Assembly (NCBI GenBank): GCA_021129825.1 | Contig: JAJOKO010000149.1 | Coordinates: forward strand, 1 to 35,417 | Source: Desulfotomaculum sp. | GTDB taxonomy: Bacteria > Bacillota > Desulfotomaculia > Desulfotomaculales > Desulfohalotomaculaceae | Length of the DNA: 35,417 nt | Direction of reading: 5' to 3' | Shown here: one piece after another, positions 1 through 9,489 of the stretch | Numbering within the stretch: the stretch's first letter is position 1 | Layout: each line of letters starts with the position of its first letter | Notes under the pieces: generated by a model | The model's input: the letters and a program-made list of their open reading frames with translations, nothing else | Told to the model about the DNA's origin: nothing | Databases searched by the model: none | Program-made: the position numbers and the translations under genes

Positions 1-68
1 AAACTTTCTTTGAAAGGTACAGAAATAGTGGGGTTAGACTTTCCGAGAGTACTCCCTTTTTAAAGGAG

Positions 69-1725
69 GTGCTCAAGATAAATAAAATATTCAAAACAAT
101 CAAGCGTCTGGTGTCGACCCGCACTGGGGCCACTTCCCGGCAAGCGATAAAAGTAGTAGCGGGGTTTAAACCGGCACCTGCTAAAAAAGTGGACAACCAG
201 AAGACCCCATTATCCCATAATTTAGATGCTAATTTATCCGGTGTTCGCCAGGCACTGGGTTCTGCTTCCGACTTGGTGATCCGCCGGTTCAACATCGGGG
301 GGGCGAAAGGACAGCAGGCGGCGCTAATCTTTCTGGATGGTTTCGTAGACGTTAACCGTATCGGTGACCAGATTTTGCGTCCGGTTAGTGAGCGGGTGGA
401 TGCCGTTACTGTTTCCCAACTGAACCCGGGTCAATTGCTCCGGCATTTGCAACAAGATATCCTCCCGGTAGCGGATATTAAACACTACGGGATGTTGGAA
501 AAGGTACTTGAGCAGGTGTTGGGCGGCTATACCGCCTTATTTTGTGATGGTGCTAATATGGCACTGGCTATGGACACCATTGCTTTTGAACACCGCGATG
601 TGGCCGAACCTACTCAGGAAACGGTTATCCGGGGACCAAAGGAGGGGCTTAACGAAAATATCCAGAACAACATCATTATGATCCGGCGAAAAATTACTCA
701 CCCGCAGTTGCGGTTTGATAAAATTACCATCGGACGTTATTCCCAAACCCAGGTGATTGTGGTTTACATCAACGACGTGGCAGAAGCAAGCTTGGTGCAG
801 GAAGTGAAAGACCGCCTTTCCCGGGTGGATATTGACGGGGTGATCGAGTCCGGTTGCTTGGAGCAACTGATCGAGGATACTCCCTACTCCCTGTTTCTAA
901 CTATTGGCAATACCGAAAAACCAGATACCGTGGTCGCCCGTATTCTGGAGGGCAAAGTGGCAGTTTTAGTTGACGGTACTCCGGTGGCACTGACAATGCC
1001 CCATCTTTTTTTACGAAACCATTCAGACCACCGAAGACTACTATTCCCGTCATTACAGTGCCAGTATGGCGCGGGTTTTAAGATATACCCTGCTGGTTAT
1101 TACTACTATCCTACCTGCACTTTACTTAGCAATTGTAAACTATCACCCCGAAATAATTCCTACCCCCTTTGCAATTACTATTGCGGCGGCGCAGGAGGGT
1201 GTACCGCTACCGTTATTTCTGGAAATACTGATAATGGGTTTTTTTTTCGAAGGTTTACGGGAGGCCGGGGTGCGTCTGCCCCGACCTGTAGGACCAGCGG
1301 TAACGATAGTAGGAGCACTGGTCATTGGCGAGGCTGCCGTAATGGCTGGAATTGTGGGTGCTCCCTCGGTGGTGGTAACGGCCTTGGTGGATATTGCGGG
1401 CTTCGCTAGCCCAGGGTTGGGCGATGTTTTCCCGTTACTGCGTGTTTTTCTGTTAGGCCTGTCTGGTATGTTAGGTTTTTATGGTCTGCTGATCGGGCTA
1501 TTATTATGCTATGCGCATATGTGTTCGCTGCGTTCTTTCGGGGAAACCTACATGATTCCGGTAGCACCGCTACAGTTATCAGCCTGGAAGGATATCTTTG
1601 TCCGGGCACCGCTTTGGGCTTTGGATAAACACCCCGGTTTTATTACTCGCCGGAACCGTACCCGGATGGGTCCGTCAGCCCGACCCGGGCCACCGCCACT
1701 AAAGACAAAGCCTGAGAAACAATAA
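69..1725 (+). pseudogene. gerKA: Spore germination receptor subunit A (GerA/GerKA family), frameshifted
   Basis: ORF 69..1409 matches the GerA N-terminal domain up to '..VALTMPHLF'. GerA continues in ORF 1066..1725 (MARVLRYTLLVITTILPALYLAIVNYHPEIIPTPF..). Removing one T from the T7 run at 1006-1012 joins them as ..MPHLFYETIQTTEDYYSRHYSASMARVLRY... Confidence 0.88.
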
Positions 1726-1738
1726 AGGAGTAGAATCA

Positions 1739-2826
1739 ATGTTAGAAGGAGGCAAAATCTCGGGTCGTCAGGCCGTTTACCTGCTTGTGATCACCATGTT
1801 ACCGATTACGATTTTTTCTCTGCCGCACTTGATGTATATCGAGGCCGGTCGGGATGCTTGGTTACGGGTGAGATCATTGGTCGCCTGGCAGAACGCTTTC
1901 CGAACCAGACTGTGATTAGCTACAGCCGCACCTTGCTGGGTAAGTACCTGGGTTGGGTAGTAGGGCTGGTTTTTGCCGTTTCTTTTTTCTATCTTAATGC
2001 TACCGTCCTCCGCCAGTTCAGTGAATTCATAACTACAAACTTTTTGCCGTGGACGCCGGTAGCAGTTTTTATGGTCATGACTACGGTAACTATTGTATAC
2101 ATTACTCGGCACGGGCTGGAGGTGTTAAGCCGGGTTAACGACATGGTGCTTCCGCTGGTGTTGGTATTGATTATCTTACTGCTGCTCTTAATTGCCGGCA
2201 TGGTCAAACTGGAAAAGCTCTCCCCCGTTCTTGTTGAAGGGGTGGTTCCGGTGGCACGCGGGGTGATACCGGCGGCGGCTATTTTTGCAGAAACTTTTAT
2301 TATGTTAATGCTGACCCCCTTTTTAGTACGCCCGGCGGAAACTAGGGCGGTAATCGCCAAAGCAGTACTGACGATGGGTTTTTTTCTGTTACTGATGGTC
2401 TTAGCTTCAATTACCATCCTTGGTGGTTTGCTCGAATATATGAATTTTCCTTGCTTGGAACTGATTCGCTTAGTAGTTATAGGCGGTATCGAGAACTTAG
2501 ATCTGCTGGTATTGTGCATTTGGATTTTAGGAGGAATTATTAAAATTGTGGTATTACACTACTGTTCGACATTAGCTACCACCCAGTTGTTCAAACTAAA
2601 AAACTACGGACCGGTAGCGATAATCAACGGTTTAGTTTTACTGCTGGTGGCTACTTGGAGTTTTGAGAACGTGGTGGACGTTGGTTGGGAAGATGCAGTA
2701 GAACTGGCGCACCTTGTTGCTGTTCAGGGTGTGCCTGTTTTCTTGTCTGTTCAGGTTGGCCTACCCCTGCTGCTTTTAATAATAGCCCTGATCACCGGAA
2801 AACGGGGTAAAAAGGATGACCGGTAG
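1739..2826 (+). pseudogene. gerKB: Spore germination receptor subunit B (GerKB-like permease), disrupted near the N-terminus
   Basis: ATG 1739 with upstream aaaggag gives MLEGGKISGRQAVYLLVITMLPITIFSLPHLMYIEAGRDAWL.. and then a stop at 1913-1915. The rest (GEIIGRLAERFPNQTVISYSRTLLGKYLG..) is in another frame (ORF 1858..2826). Confidence 0.82.
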
Positions 2827-3985
2827 ACTTTTGATTTTAGTTTTGCTGGTAAATTTATTAATTTTGATCCCGGGTTGCTGGGACAATAGAGAGATTGCGG
2901 ACCAGGCGATTGTTACCGGTATCGGGGTAGATAAAGGTACCCAAGACCGGTTGCGGATCACGGTGCAGATGATTATCCCGGCGGCGGTGGGCGTGGGTGC
3001 GCAGGGTGGCGGTGATGGTGCTCAAAAGACCGTGTTCGTGGCTTGGGCCGAGGCCCGGACAATCCACGAAGCCCTGAATCTGGTGGCCAAACAATCTAAC
3101 CGGGTGCTGCTTTTGTCCCATAAGGAGATCATTGTGGTTAGTGAAGAGTTAGCCCGGGAAGGTATCGTGCCGGTGATAGACTGGCATATCCGGGCCCGGG
3201 AAACACGATCGAAAAACTGGCTGGTGGTTACCTCGGCTACTGCTCAAGAAGTATTGGAACTACCGCCATCGGGGGTTGCTAACATCCCCGCCTTTAATAT
3301 TGGCGATAACATTAAGCTTTCTTTTCAACATTCCAAGGTGCCGCTGGCCCGTGTTTTTGATTTTGCCAGTGCTATCACCGGGGAAACTAAGGACCCGGTA
3401 GCGGTAGCACTGCACCTGACGAAAGATAAACCCCCGCGACCCAAAATCTCGGGCAGTGCGGTTTTTCGGGATTTCAAACTGGCCGGGTATCTCACAGAGA
3501 CCGAAACCCGGGGCTACCTGTGGGTTACCGGGGACACCAAACGAGGTTTTATTTCGGCTCGTTTGCCGGGAGTAAACAATAAGTATATCGCCTTGCAAAT
3601 GCGGGGATCTAAGATTAAAGTGCAGCCAGAATTCCAAAACGGTATTCCGGTGATCAAGGTCAACATAGATATAAAGAGTGCCCTTGACGAAACTGCGGAG
3701 CTGGCTTTGAAACTGGACCGGCCGGAGGTAATTGATGAGCTGGAAGCACTAATGGAGCGGCAGATTACGATGGAGGTCGAGGCCGCCGTTACCAAAGCGC
3801 AGCAGTTGGATGCAGACATCTTTGGCTTCGGTGACAGCATTAAACGCAAACATCCCGCAGTCTGGGAGGATCTAAAGTACGACTGGGAGTGGATCTTTCC
3901 CGTTCTGGAAGTAGAAGTAACCGTTAAATCAATTATCCGGCGCACCGGGATGCTTGCTACGCCAATTCGCCGACCTGGTTCATAA
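2816..3985 (+). CDS. gerKC: Spore germination lipoprotein subunit C (GerKC/GerAC family)
   Basis: 389 aa; lipobox-like N-terminus LLVNLLILIPGCWDNREIADQAIVTGIGVDK; GerAC family features; overlaps the gerKB end by 11 bp. Confidence 0.9.
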   Translation: MTGRLLILVLLVNLLILIPGCWDNREIADQAIVTGIGVDKGTQDRLRITVQMIIPAAVGVGAQGGGDGAQKTVFVAWAEARTIHEALNLVAKQSNRVLLLSHKEIIVVSEELAREGIVPVIDWHIRARETRSKNWLVVTSATAQEVLELPPSGVANIPAFNIGDNIKLSFQHSKVPLARVFDFASAITGETKDPVAVALHLTKDKPPRPKISGSAVFRDFKLAGYLTETETRGYLWVTGDTKRGFISARLPGVNNKYIALQMRGSKIKVQPEFQNGIPVIKVNIDIKSALDETAELALKLDRPEVIDELEALMERQITMEVEAAVTKAQQLDADIFGFGDSIKRKHPAVWEDLKYDWEWIFPVLEVEVTVKSIIRRTGMLATPIRRPGS

Positions 3986-3988
3986 AAC

Positions 3989-6298
3989 CTAGTTTGTAGT
4001 AATTTGCTCTTCTGCCGGTTGTTCCGGCGGTATATTCCAAGGCATATCCCAAGGGTCGGGGTTAAAATGCGGGAAGTCCGGCAAGTCTGGTGCTATAGGT
4101 AACCACTCATCATGTTCTACTGCGATACAAGTAGCACACATTTCAGTAGGGGCGCGCAAATGAAAGTCCGCTACTTTTGCACTAACAGTATAAGGTAGTT
4201 TGATGAATACTTTAGGTACCCGGTTTTGGCAGTATTCACCGGATAATTTTCCGGTAGTACCGCAAACTTCCATCAATACATGAACATTATCTGTTTTAGT
4301 AGGTACAGTACCGCGAGCGAACAAATCAGTAACCAGATGTTCCGGTGGTGTATATGGTCCCGGTAATAAGCCGGATTTACTGTCTACGGTAGCGGAAACA
4401 ATTTCCGGTGGTCTACTGAAATCGCGTACCGGTAGTCCCTCGTGAGCTACTACCATTATTTCTTGCCACAAGCGAGCGGTGTGAGTACCACCAAAATAGT
4501 TTCTGGGTAAAGGCTTATTTTGGTTTTTGTTACCAATCCAAGTTGCCCCTACCAAATCAGCAGTATAGCCTACAAACCAGGTGTCACTGGTCCGACCGTC
4601 TTTATTTTCAGCAGTACCGGTTTTGCCGGCTACCGGACGGTTCATTCTAGCAGCAGTACCGGTGCCGCCGGTTACCGCAGACTGGAGCATATCAGTAATT
4701 AAATAAGCGGTGGTGGGCTTCATAGCCCGGTGTTGTTTAGGTGTAATTTCTTCCAGTAGAGTGCCGTCTAATCTTTCTACTCGTCTGATAATAATTGGTT
4801 CAGTATAAATGCCGTTATTGGCAAAAGCGCCAAATGCAGCAGCCATTTGTAGCGGGGTTACTCCTTTATCTAAACCACCTAGCGCGGCAGCTAACCCGGC
4901 TATCTTTATCTGTTCTTGGTTTTGTTCAAAGCCTAAACCGGCAGCAAAAGCAACTGCTTGATTCATGCCCGCTGTTCTCAAAGCTTTAACCGCAGGTATA
5001 TTTACAGAAAGACGCATCGCATGGCGCATGGTTATTAAGCCACGATAAGCGTGATCAAAATTTCTAGGCGAATACTTGCCGACGGTAAGAGGAATATCGT
5101 CAAAGATTGTTGCTGGTGCTTGACCCAAAAATTCAATTGCCGGACCATAGGCAATGATCGGTTTGAAGGCTGAACCAGGCCGGCGTTTTTCATCAGTAGC
5201 CCTGTTCCAACCACGCTGGGTTAAGTGCTCTCTACCACCAACCAAAGCCTTGATATGACCGGTATGGGGGTTTAAGACAACCGCAGCAGAGTTAGGTTGC
5301 CAATTACCATGCTGATCTTTGGTGGAACCCGGGAAATTATTTTCATTACCGAGAGCAATTTCCGCCGCCTGTTGGATGTTGGGATCTAATGTTGTGTAAA
5401 CTTTTAACCCGCCTTTAAACACTTTCGTTTCTCCGTATTGATCAATTAAAGTTTCGATAACATAGTCAATAAAATATGGATAAGGGTAGTCTTTAGCAGT
5501 AAGTTTACCAGGATTCAGGACGATCTTTTTTGCTTGAGCTTCGCTGGCTTGGGTTTTAGTAATATAACCATGCACGGCCATTTGATTCAACACTATATTG
5601 CGCCGGTTTTCAGCAGCCTCAATATTCCGTAAAGGATTATAAGCACTGGGAGCTTGAGGTAATCCGGCTAATACAGCTGCTTCTGCCAGTGATAATTCAC
5701 TGACATCTTTATTGAAATAGATATGCGCAGCGGCTTGGATGCCGTGAGCTCCTGCGCCAAAATAAATGCCGTTTAAATAATGTTCTAAAATTTCATTTTT
5801 AGTGAAGTGGCGTTCCATCTGGATAGCCAAAATCATTTCTTGTATTTTTCTTTCAAAAGTTCTTTCGGTACCAATATCGGTAGCCCGGCGCACTAATTGT
5901 TGGGTGATGGTACTGCCGCCCTGCCGCAAACTTTCTGCTTTAATATTTGCCCAAGCAGCACCAAAAATCCGGTAAATATCAATACCCATGTGTTGGTGAA
6001 AACGATGATCTTCAATTGCCAAAAATGCTTCTTGGACCATTTTTGGTACTTGTTCAATATCTACCGGCACCCGGTTTTGGATACCAACCCGGGCTACTAA
6101 TTGATCATTTTTATCGTAAATATCAGTAGAAGCAGCAAAATGGATATCTGCTGGGTCAAAGGCAGGCATATCTGCTACACTCTTGTATATGTAGCTACAA
6201 GCGATAGTACAGGTAGCTACTACCATTAAGAATAAAATTATTAAAGCTAAACGGAATAAATTCAATTTTTTACGCCGTTTCTTATTAGTCTTTTCCAT
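3989..6298 (-). CDS. Class A penicillin-binding protein (PBP1A family, transglycosylase/transpeptidase)
   Basis: 769 aa; N-terminal TM; GT51 motifs (EDHRFHQHMGID, RQGGSTITQQLVR); transpeptidase motifs (KPIIAYGPAIE, SVN, KTGTAENKDGRTSDTWFVGYT). Confidence 0.95.
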   Translation of the reverse strand: MEKTNKKRRKKLNLFRLALIILFLMVVATCTIACSYIYKSVADMPAFDPADIHFAASTDIYDKNDQLVARVGIQNRVPVDIEQVPKMVQEAFLAIEDHRFHQHMGIDIYRIFGAAWANIKAESLRQGGSTITQQLVRRATDIGTERTFERKIQEMILAIQMERHFTKNEILEHYLNGIYFGAGAHGIQAAAHIYFNKDVSELSLAEAAVLAGLPQAPSAYNPLRNIEAAENRRNIVLNQMAVHGYITKTQASEAQAKKIVLNPGKLTAKDYPYPYFIDYVIETLIDQYGETKVFKGGLKVYTTLDPNIQQAAEIALGNENNFPGSTKDQHGNWQPNSAAVVLNPHTGHIKALVGGREHLTQRGWNRATDEKRRPGSAFKPIIAYGPAIEFLGQAPATIFDDIPLTVGKYSPRNFDHAYRGLITMRHAMRLSVNIPAVKALRTAGMNQAVAFAAGLGFEQNQEQIKIAGLAAALGGLDKGVTPLQMAAAFGAFANNGIYTEPIIIRRVERLDGTLLEEITPKQHRAMKPTTAYLITDMLQSAVTGGTGTAARMNRPVAGKTGTAENKDGRTSDTWFVGYTADLVGATWIGNKNQNKPLPRNYFGGTHTARLWQEIMVVAHEGLPVRDFSRPPEIVSATVDSKSGLLPGPYTPPEHLVTDLFARGTVPTKTDNVHVLMEVCGTTGKLSGEYCQNRVPKVFIKLPYTVSAKVADFHLRAPTEMCATCIAVEHDEWLPIAPDLPDFPHFNPDPWDMPWNIPPEQPAEEQITTN

Positions 6299-6415
6299 GG
6301 CAGATACGGTACCTCCCTATAACGGTTATCGTGTTGGTATTATAGCACATTAAATTATAACATATTTACAGATTAATTTCATAAATAAAATTTACCAAGA
6401 TACTATTTATAAGTC

Positions 6416-6445
6416 TTGTCAGAACTTAAAATATTTTGATATAAT
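6416..6445 (+). promoter_or_regulatory. Putative sigma-A promoter for tyrS
   Basis: TTGTCA (6416-6421), 18-bp spacer, TATAAT (6440-6445), about 60 bp upstream of tyrS. Confidence 0.65.
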
Positions 6446-6504
6446 GTTTAGCAAAGACTAATTATATCAGAATATTATCAAATTCGAAAGGAGTAATATT
6501 TAAA

Positions 6505-7740
6505 TTGAGCTTAATAGAACCAGATTTAGAAAAACAGTTACAGCAAATTCAGCGTGGAACTGCCGAAATTATACCAGAAAATGCCTTAGTGGAAAAGTTA
6601 AAAAAGTCAATAAAAAATAATAAACCACTAACTGTAAAGTTAGGTTTGGATCCTACCGCTCCGGATATTCACCTGGGTCATACGGTAGTATTGCAAAAGT
6701 TACGCCAATTTCAAGATTTGGGTCACCAGATAATTATTATTTTAGGAGATTATACTGGTCGTATTGGTGATCCTACTGGAAAATCGGAAACCAGAAAACA
6801 GTTAATGACAGCAGAATTAATGGAAAATGCCGCTACTTACCAGCAACAAATATATAAAGTACTTGATGCTGAAAAAACAAAAATTGTTTTTAATAGTGAA
6901 TGGTTGGCACCATTAACTTTTGAACAGGCTATTAATCTGGCCTCTAAGTATACGGTCGCCCGGATGTTAGAACGGGATGATTTTCAAAAGCGTTTTAAAA
7001 CTAATTTATCGATTGGTATTCATGAATTTTTTTATCCTTTAATGCAGGGTTATGATTCAGTAGCTTTGAAAGCAGATATAGAATTGGGTGGTACAGATCA
7101 AAAATTCAATTTATTAATGGGGCGTCATTTACAAAAAGAATATCATCAAGAGCAGCAAATAGCGGTGATGATGCCAATCTTAGAAGGTTTAGACGGTACC
7201 AATAAAATGAGTAAGAGTCTTGGTAATTATATTGGTATTGATGAACCGCCTCACGAAATGTACGGTAAGATTATGTCAATGCCGGATCAATTGATGTTGA
7301 GATATTTTGAACTGGTCACCAGCGAATCTGTAGAAGAAATAGCTAGGATAGCAACCGGCTTGCAAGACGGTAGTAGGCATCCCCGGGATATTAAAATGAG
7401 GTTAGCCCGGGAAATAGTTAGTATTTACCATAGTGTTCAGGCAGCCAAGCAGGCCGAAGAACATTTTAAGCAAGTATTTCAACAACACAAAAATCCGGAT
7501 GAAATGCCGGTATTTAAAATAACGGGTGCAGTGATAGAAGATGGTAAAGTAGTGTTGCCTAAATTACTGGCTACTGCCAAATTGGTCAGTGGCACCAGTG
7601 AAGCCAGAAGAATGGTTAAACAGGGTGCCGTTAGAATAAACGGGGTAGTTGTTGAGGATGTTAACTTGAGATTTGTGCCAGAACCAGAAACTATTATCAA
7701 GGTAGGCAAACGTAAATTTATTAAATTACAAGCACCATGA
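6505..7740 (+). CDS. tyrS: Tyrosyl-tRNA synthetase
   Basis: 411 aa; HIGH-like '[12 protein letters not shown]', KMSKS '[12 protein letters not shown]', C-terminal S4 domain. Confidence 0.95.
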   Translation: MSLIEPDLEKQLQQIQRGTAEIIPENALVEKLKKSIKNNKPLTVKLGLDPTAPDIHLGHTVVLQKLRQFQDLGHQIIIILGDYTGRIGDPTGKSETRKQLMTAELMENAATYQQQIYKVLDAEKTKIVFNSEWLAPLTFEQAINLASKYTVARMLERDDFQKRFKTNLSIGIHEFFYPLMQGYDSVALKADIELGGTDQKFNLLMGRHLQKEYHQEQQIAVMMPILEGLDGTNKMSKSLGNYIGIDEPPHEMYGKIMSMPDQLMLRYFELVTSESVEEIARIATGLQDGSRHPRDIKMRLAREIVSIYHSVQAAKQAEEHFKQVFQQHKNPDEMPVFKITGAVIEDGKVVLPKLLATAKLVSGTSEARRMVKQGAVRINGVVVEDVNLRFVPEPETIIKVGKRKFIKLQAP

Positions 7741-7780
7741 GTACTAAACCTCCATAATATATAACTTGGGGGGTGGGTGG

Positions 7781-8513
7781 ATGTTTAAAAAAAGATGGCG
7801 CATATTGGGTGCGGTTTTGCTTGTTAGTGCGGTAATCTTCATTTTTTTTTATTGCTGCTATAACTGTATATTTTACGGTGGATAGAAATTTACAACCTAC
7901 TATTATGGCTATGGCTGAAGCACGGGCAATTTTTAAAATTAATGAAGCGGTTAGTGGAGCAGTAAAACGGCAATTAGCAGAAGAAAATTTACACTATCAA
8001 AATTTAGTAGGGATACATAAAGATAATAACGGTAGAGTAGTAATGATGCAAGCTAATACGGTGCAGATAAACCAAGTAGCAGCGGATATTACTCTGGCAG
8101 TCAATGAAACATTAGAGCAAATTAAAGATCAAAAACTAAATATTTCGTTGGGTCAGGCTGTAGGGAGTCACTTTTTAGCCAACTACGGACCAGATGTTAA
8201 TGTTAGCATCTTACCGGTAGGTAGCGTTAAGGTTTTAGTGGCAGATGAATTTGATGCTGTTGGTATTAACCAGGTTAGGCATCGCCTGGCGTTAGATATA
8301 AACACTAAAATAAAAGTGGCAGTACCTTTTTATACTAATAATGTTACTGTACATACCGTAATACCTTTAACGGAAAATATTATTGTAGGTGAGGTCCCTG
8401 AAACTTGGGTAAGTATTCCCGGTGGTTTATTTGGCAAAAGCAGCTTGGGCGAAACGATATTAGGAGGATGTTCGAAAAGTCCGTGCGAAATACCCGGCGA
8501 ATTTCTGCGTTGA
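7781..8513 (+). pseudogene. yunB: Sporulation protein YunB, frameshifted at the N-terminus and with a MITE-altered C-terminus
   Basis: ATG 7781 (RBS-like gggtgggtgg) encodes MFKKRWRILGAVLLVSAVIFIFF, then shifts frame at a T9 run (7842-7850). Removing one T gives ..IFIFFFIAAITVYFTVDRNLQPTIMAMAEARAIFKINEAV.., continuous with ORF 7878..8513 (YunB family). The last residues come from the inserted element. Confidence 0.8.
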
Positions 8514-8616
8514 CTTGGTAATGGCGGCGCTTACGTATTGTTTATACGCTTCACCCCACCATTACCAAGTCGCCTTGAACTTCTTGGGTCTATCGTACTC
8601 CTTTTCGAACACGCAC
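8464..8616. mobile_element. MITE-like element 1 (153 bp)
   Basis: Left end GAGGATGTTCGAAAAG (8464-8479, 3 mismatches) and right end CTTTTCGAACACGCAC (8601-8616); 5-bp direct repeat ATTAG at 8459-8463 and 8617-8621; internal perfect 13-bp inverted repeat GACTTGGTAATGG/CCATTACCAAGTC. Confidence 0.82.
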
Positions 8617-8714
8617 ATTAGGTAAATAACTCCAGTAATATTTTTGATTTGCACAAACTCTAAATTGTGATAAAATCACCTTATTAATTACTATTTCGGT
8701 TGGAGGGTATTATT

Positions 8715-9449
8715 TTGTCGATAAGTACGATAGCAAATAAACTTACAGCGTGGTTAGAAACGAAATTAGTGGAAACGGAATCAAGGTGTTTTATCGTAGG
8801 ATTAAGCGGTGGTGTTGATTCTGCGGTGGTTGTCGGGTTGTGTCAACGGGTAAGACCTCAAGATACATATGGTATTATTATGCCTTGTCACAGCAATGCT
8901 AATGATGCTAAGCATGCTAATATGGTAGCTGAAAAATTCAATATACCAATTAAAGAGGTAGTGTTGGATAGTGTATTTGATTTATTAGTATCAAAATTAA
9001 CTGCTGAACAATATCAAGATAATATTACAAATTTAGTTTTTGCTAATATTAAGCCCCGGTTACGGATGACCACTTTATATTTCTATGCTTCTAAATATAA
9101 GGGGTTGGTAGTGGGAACAAGCAACCGGGCTGAAATTACTGTGGGCTTTTATACTAAACACGGTGATGGTGCTTGTGATCTCCAGCCGATAGCTAACTTA
9201 TTGAAAGGTCAAGTATTTGAACTGGCTGCCTACTTAGGAGTGCCCCAACCAATTATTGACAAAAAACCATCTGCTTCCTTGTGGCCTGGGCATGATGATG
9301 AACAAGAAATGGGCATTACTTACCAAGAATTAGATCATTACATTCTTACCGGTGATGGAGAACCTAGGGTGAAAGATAAAGTGGGGAAACTGCATCGTAA
9401 AAGTGAGCATAAAAGACATTTGCCGCCGGAACCACCGGATTTTCAATAA
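8715..9449 (+). CDS. nadE: NAD+ synthase (NH3-dependent)
   Basis: SGGVDSAVVVGL ATP-pyrophosphatase P-loop; GTSNRAEITVGFYTKHGDGACDLQPIANLLKGQV; C-terminal KSEHKRHLPPEPP. TTG start preceded by ggttggaggg. Confidence 0.92.
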   Translation: MSISTIANKLTAWLETKLVETESRCFIVGLSGGVDSAVVVGLCQRVRPQDTYGIIMPCHSNANDAKHANMVAEKFNIPIKEVVLDSVFDLLVSKLTAEQYQDNITNLVFANIKPRLRMTTLYFYASKYKGLVVGTSNRAEITVGFYTKHGDGACDLQPIANLLKGQVFELAAYLGVPQPIIDKKPSASLWPGHDDEQEMGITYQELDHYILTGDGEPRVKDKVGKLHRKSEHKRHLPPEPPDFQ

Positions 9450-9459
9450 AAGTGCAAAA

Positions 9460-9475
9460 GTGCGTGTTCGAAAAG
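9460..9475 (+). repeat. Solo copy of the MITE terminal repeat
   Basis: GTGCGTGTTCGAAAAG, identical to the TIR of element 2, between nadE and yebC; no partner end nearby. Confidence 0.75.
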
Positions 9476-9489
9476 GGGATATTTTATTT

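Noticed and set aside
1006-1012. Programmed ribosomal frameshifting in gerKA
   Set aside because: The slippery run lacks an evident downstream stimulatory structure, and the adjacent gerKB is independently broken; decay or sequencing error is simpler.
1989-2519. Minus-strand 176-aa ORF and the many other antisense ORFs in the track (e.g. 537..866, 3260..3637, 32403..32903)
   Set aside because: They lie opposite well-supported coding genes, are low-complexity or biased, and show no family features; they are shadow ORFs.
6299-6504. T-box riboswitch upstream of tyrS
   Set aside because: The apparent promoter leaves only about a 60-nt leader, and I see no T-box consensus or large anti-terminator structure.
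8601-9475. nadE as mobile cargo between two TIR copies
   Set aside because: The two copies face outward relative to their element interiors, and element 1 has its own matching TSD, so nadE is simply between independent copies.
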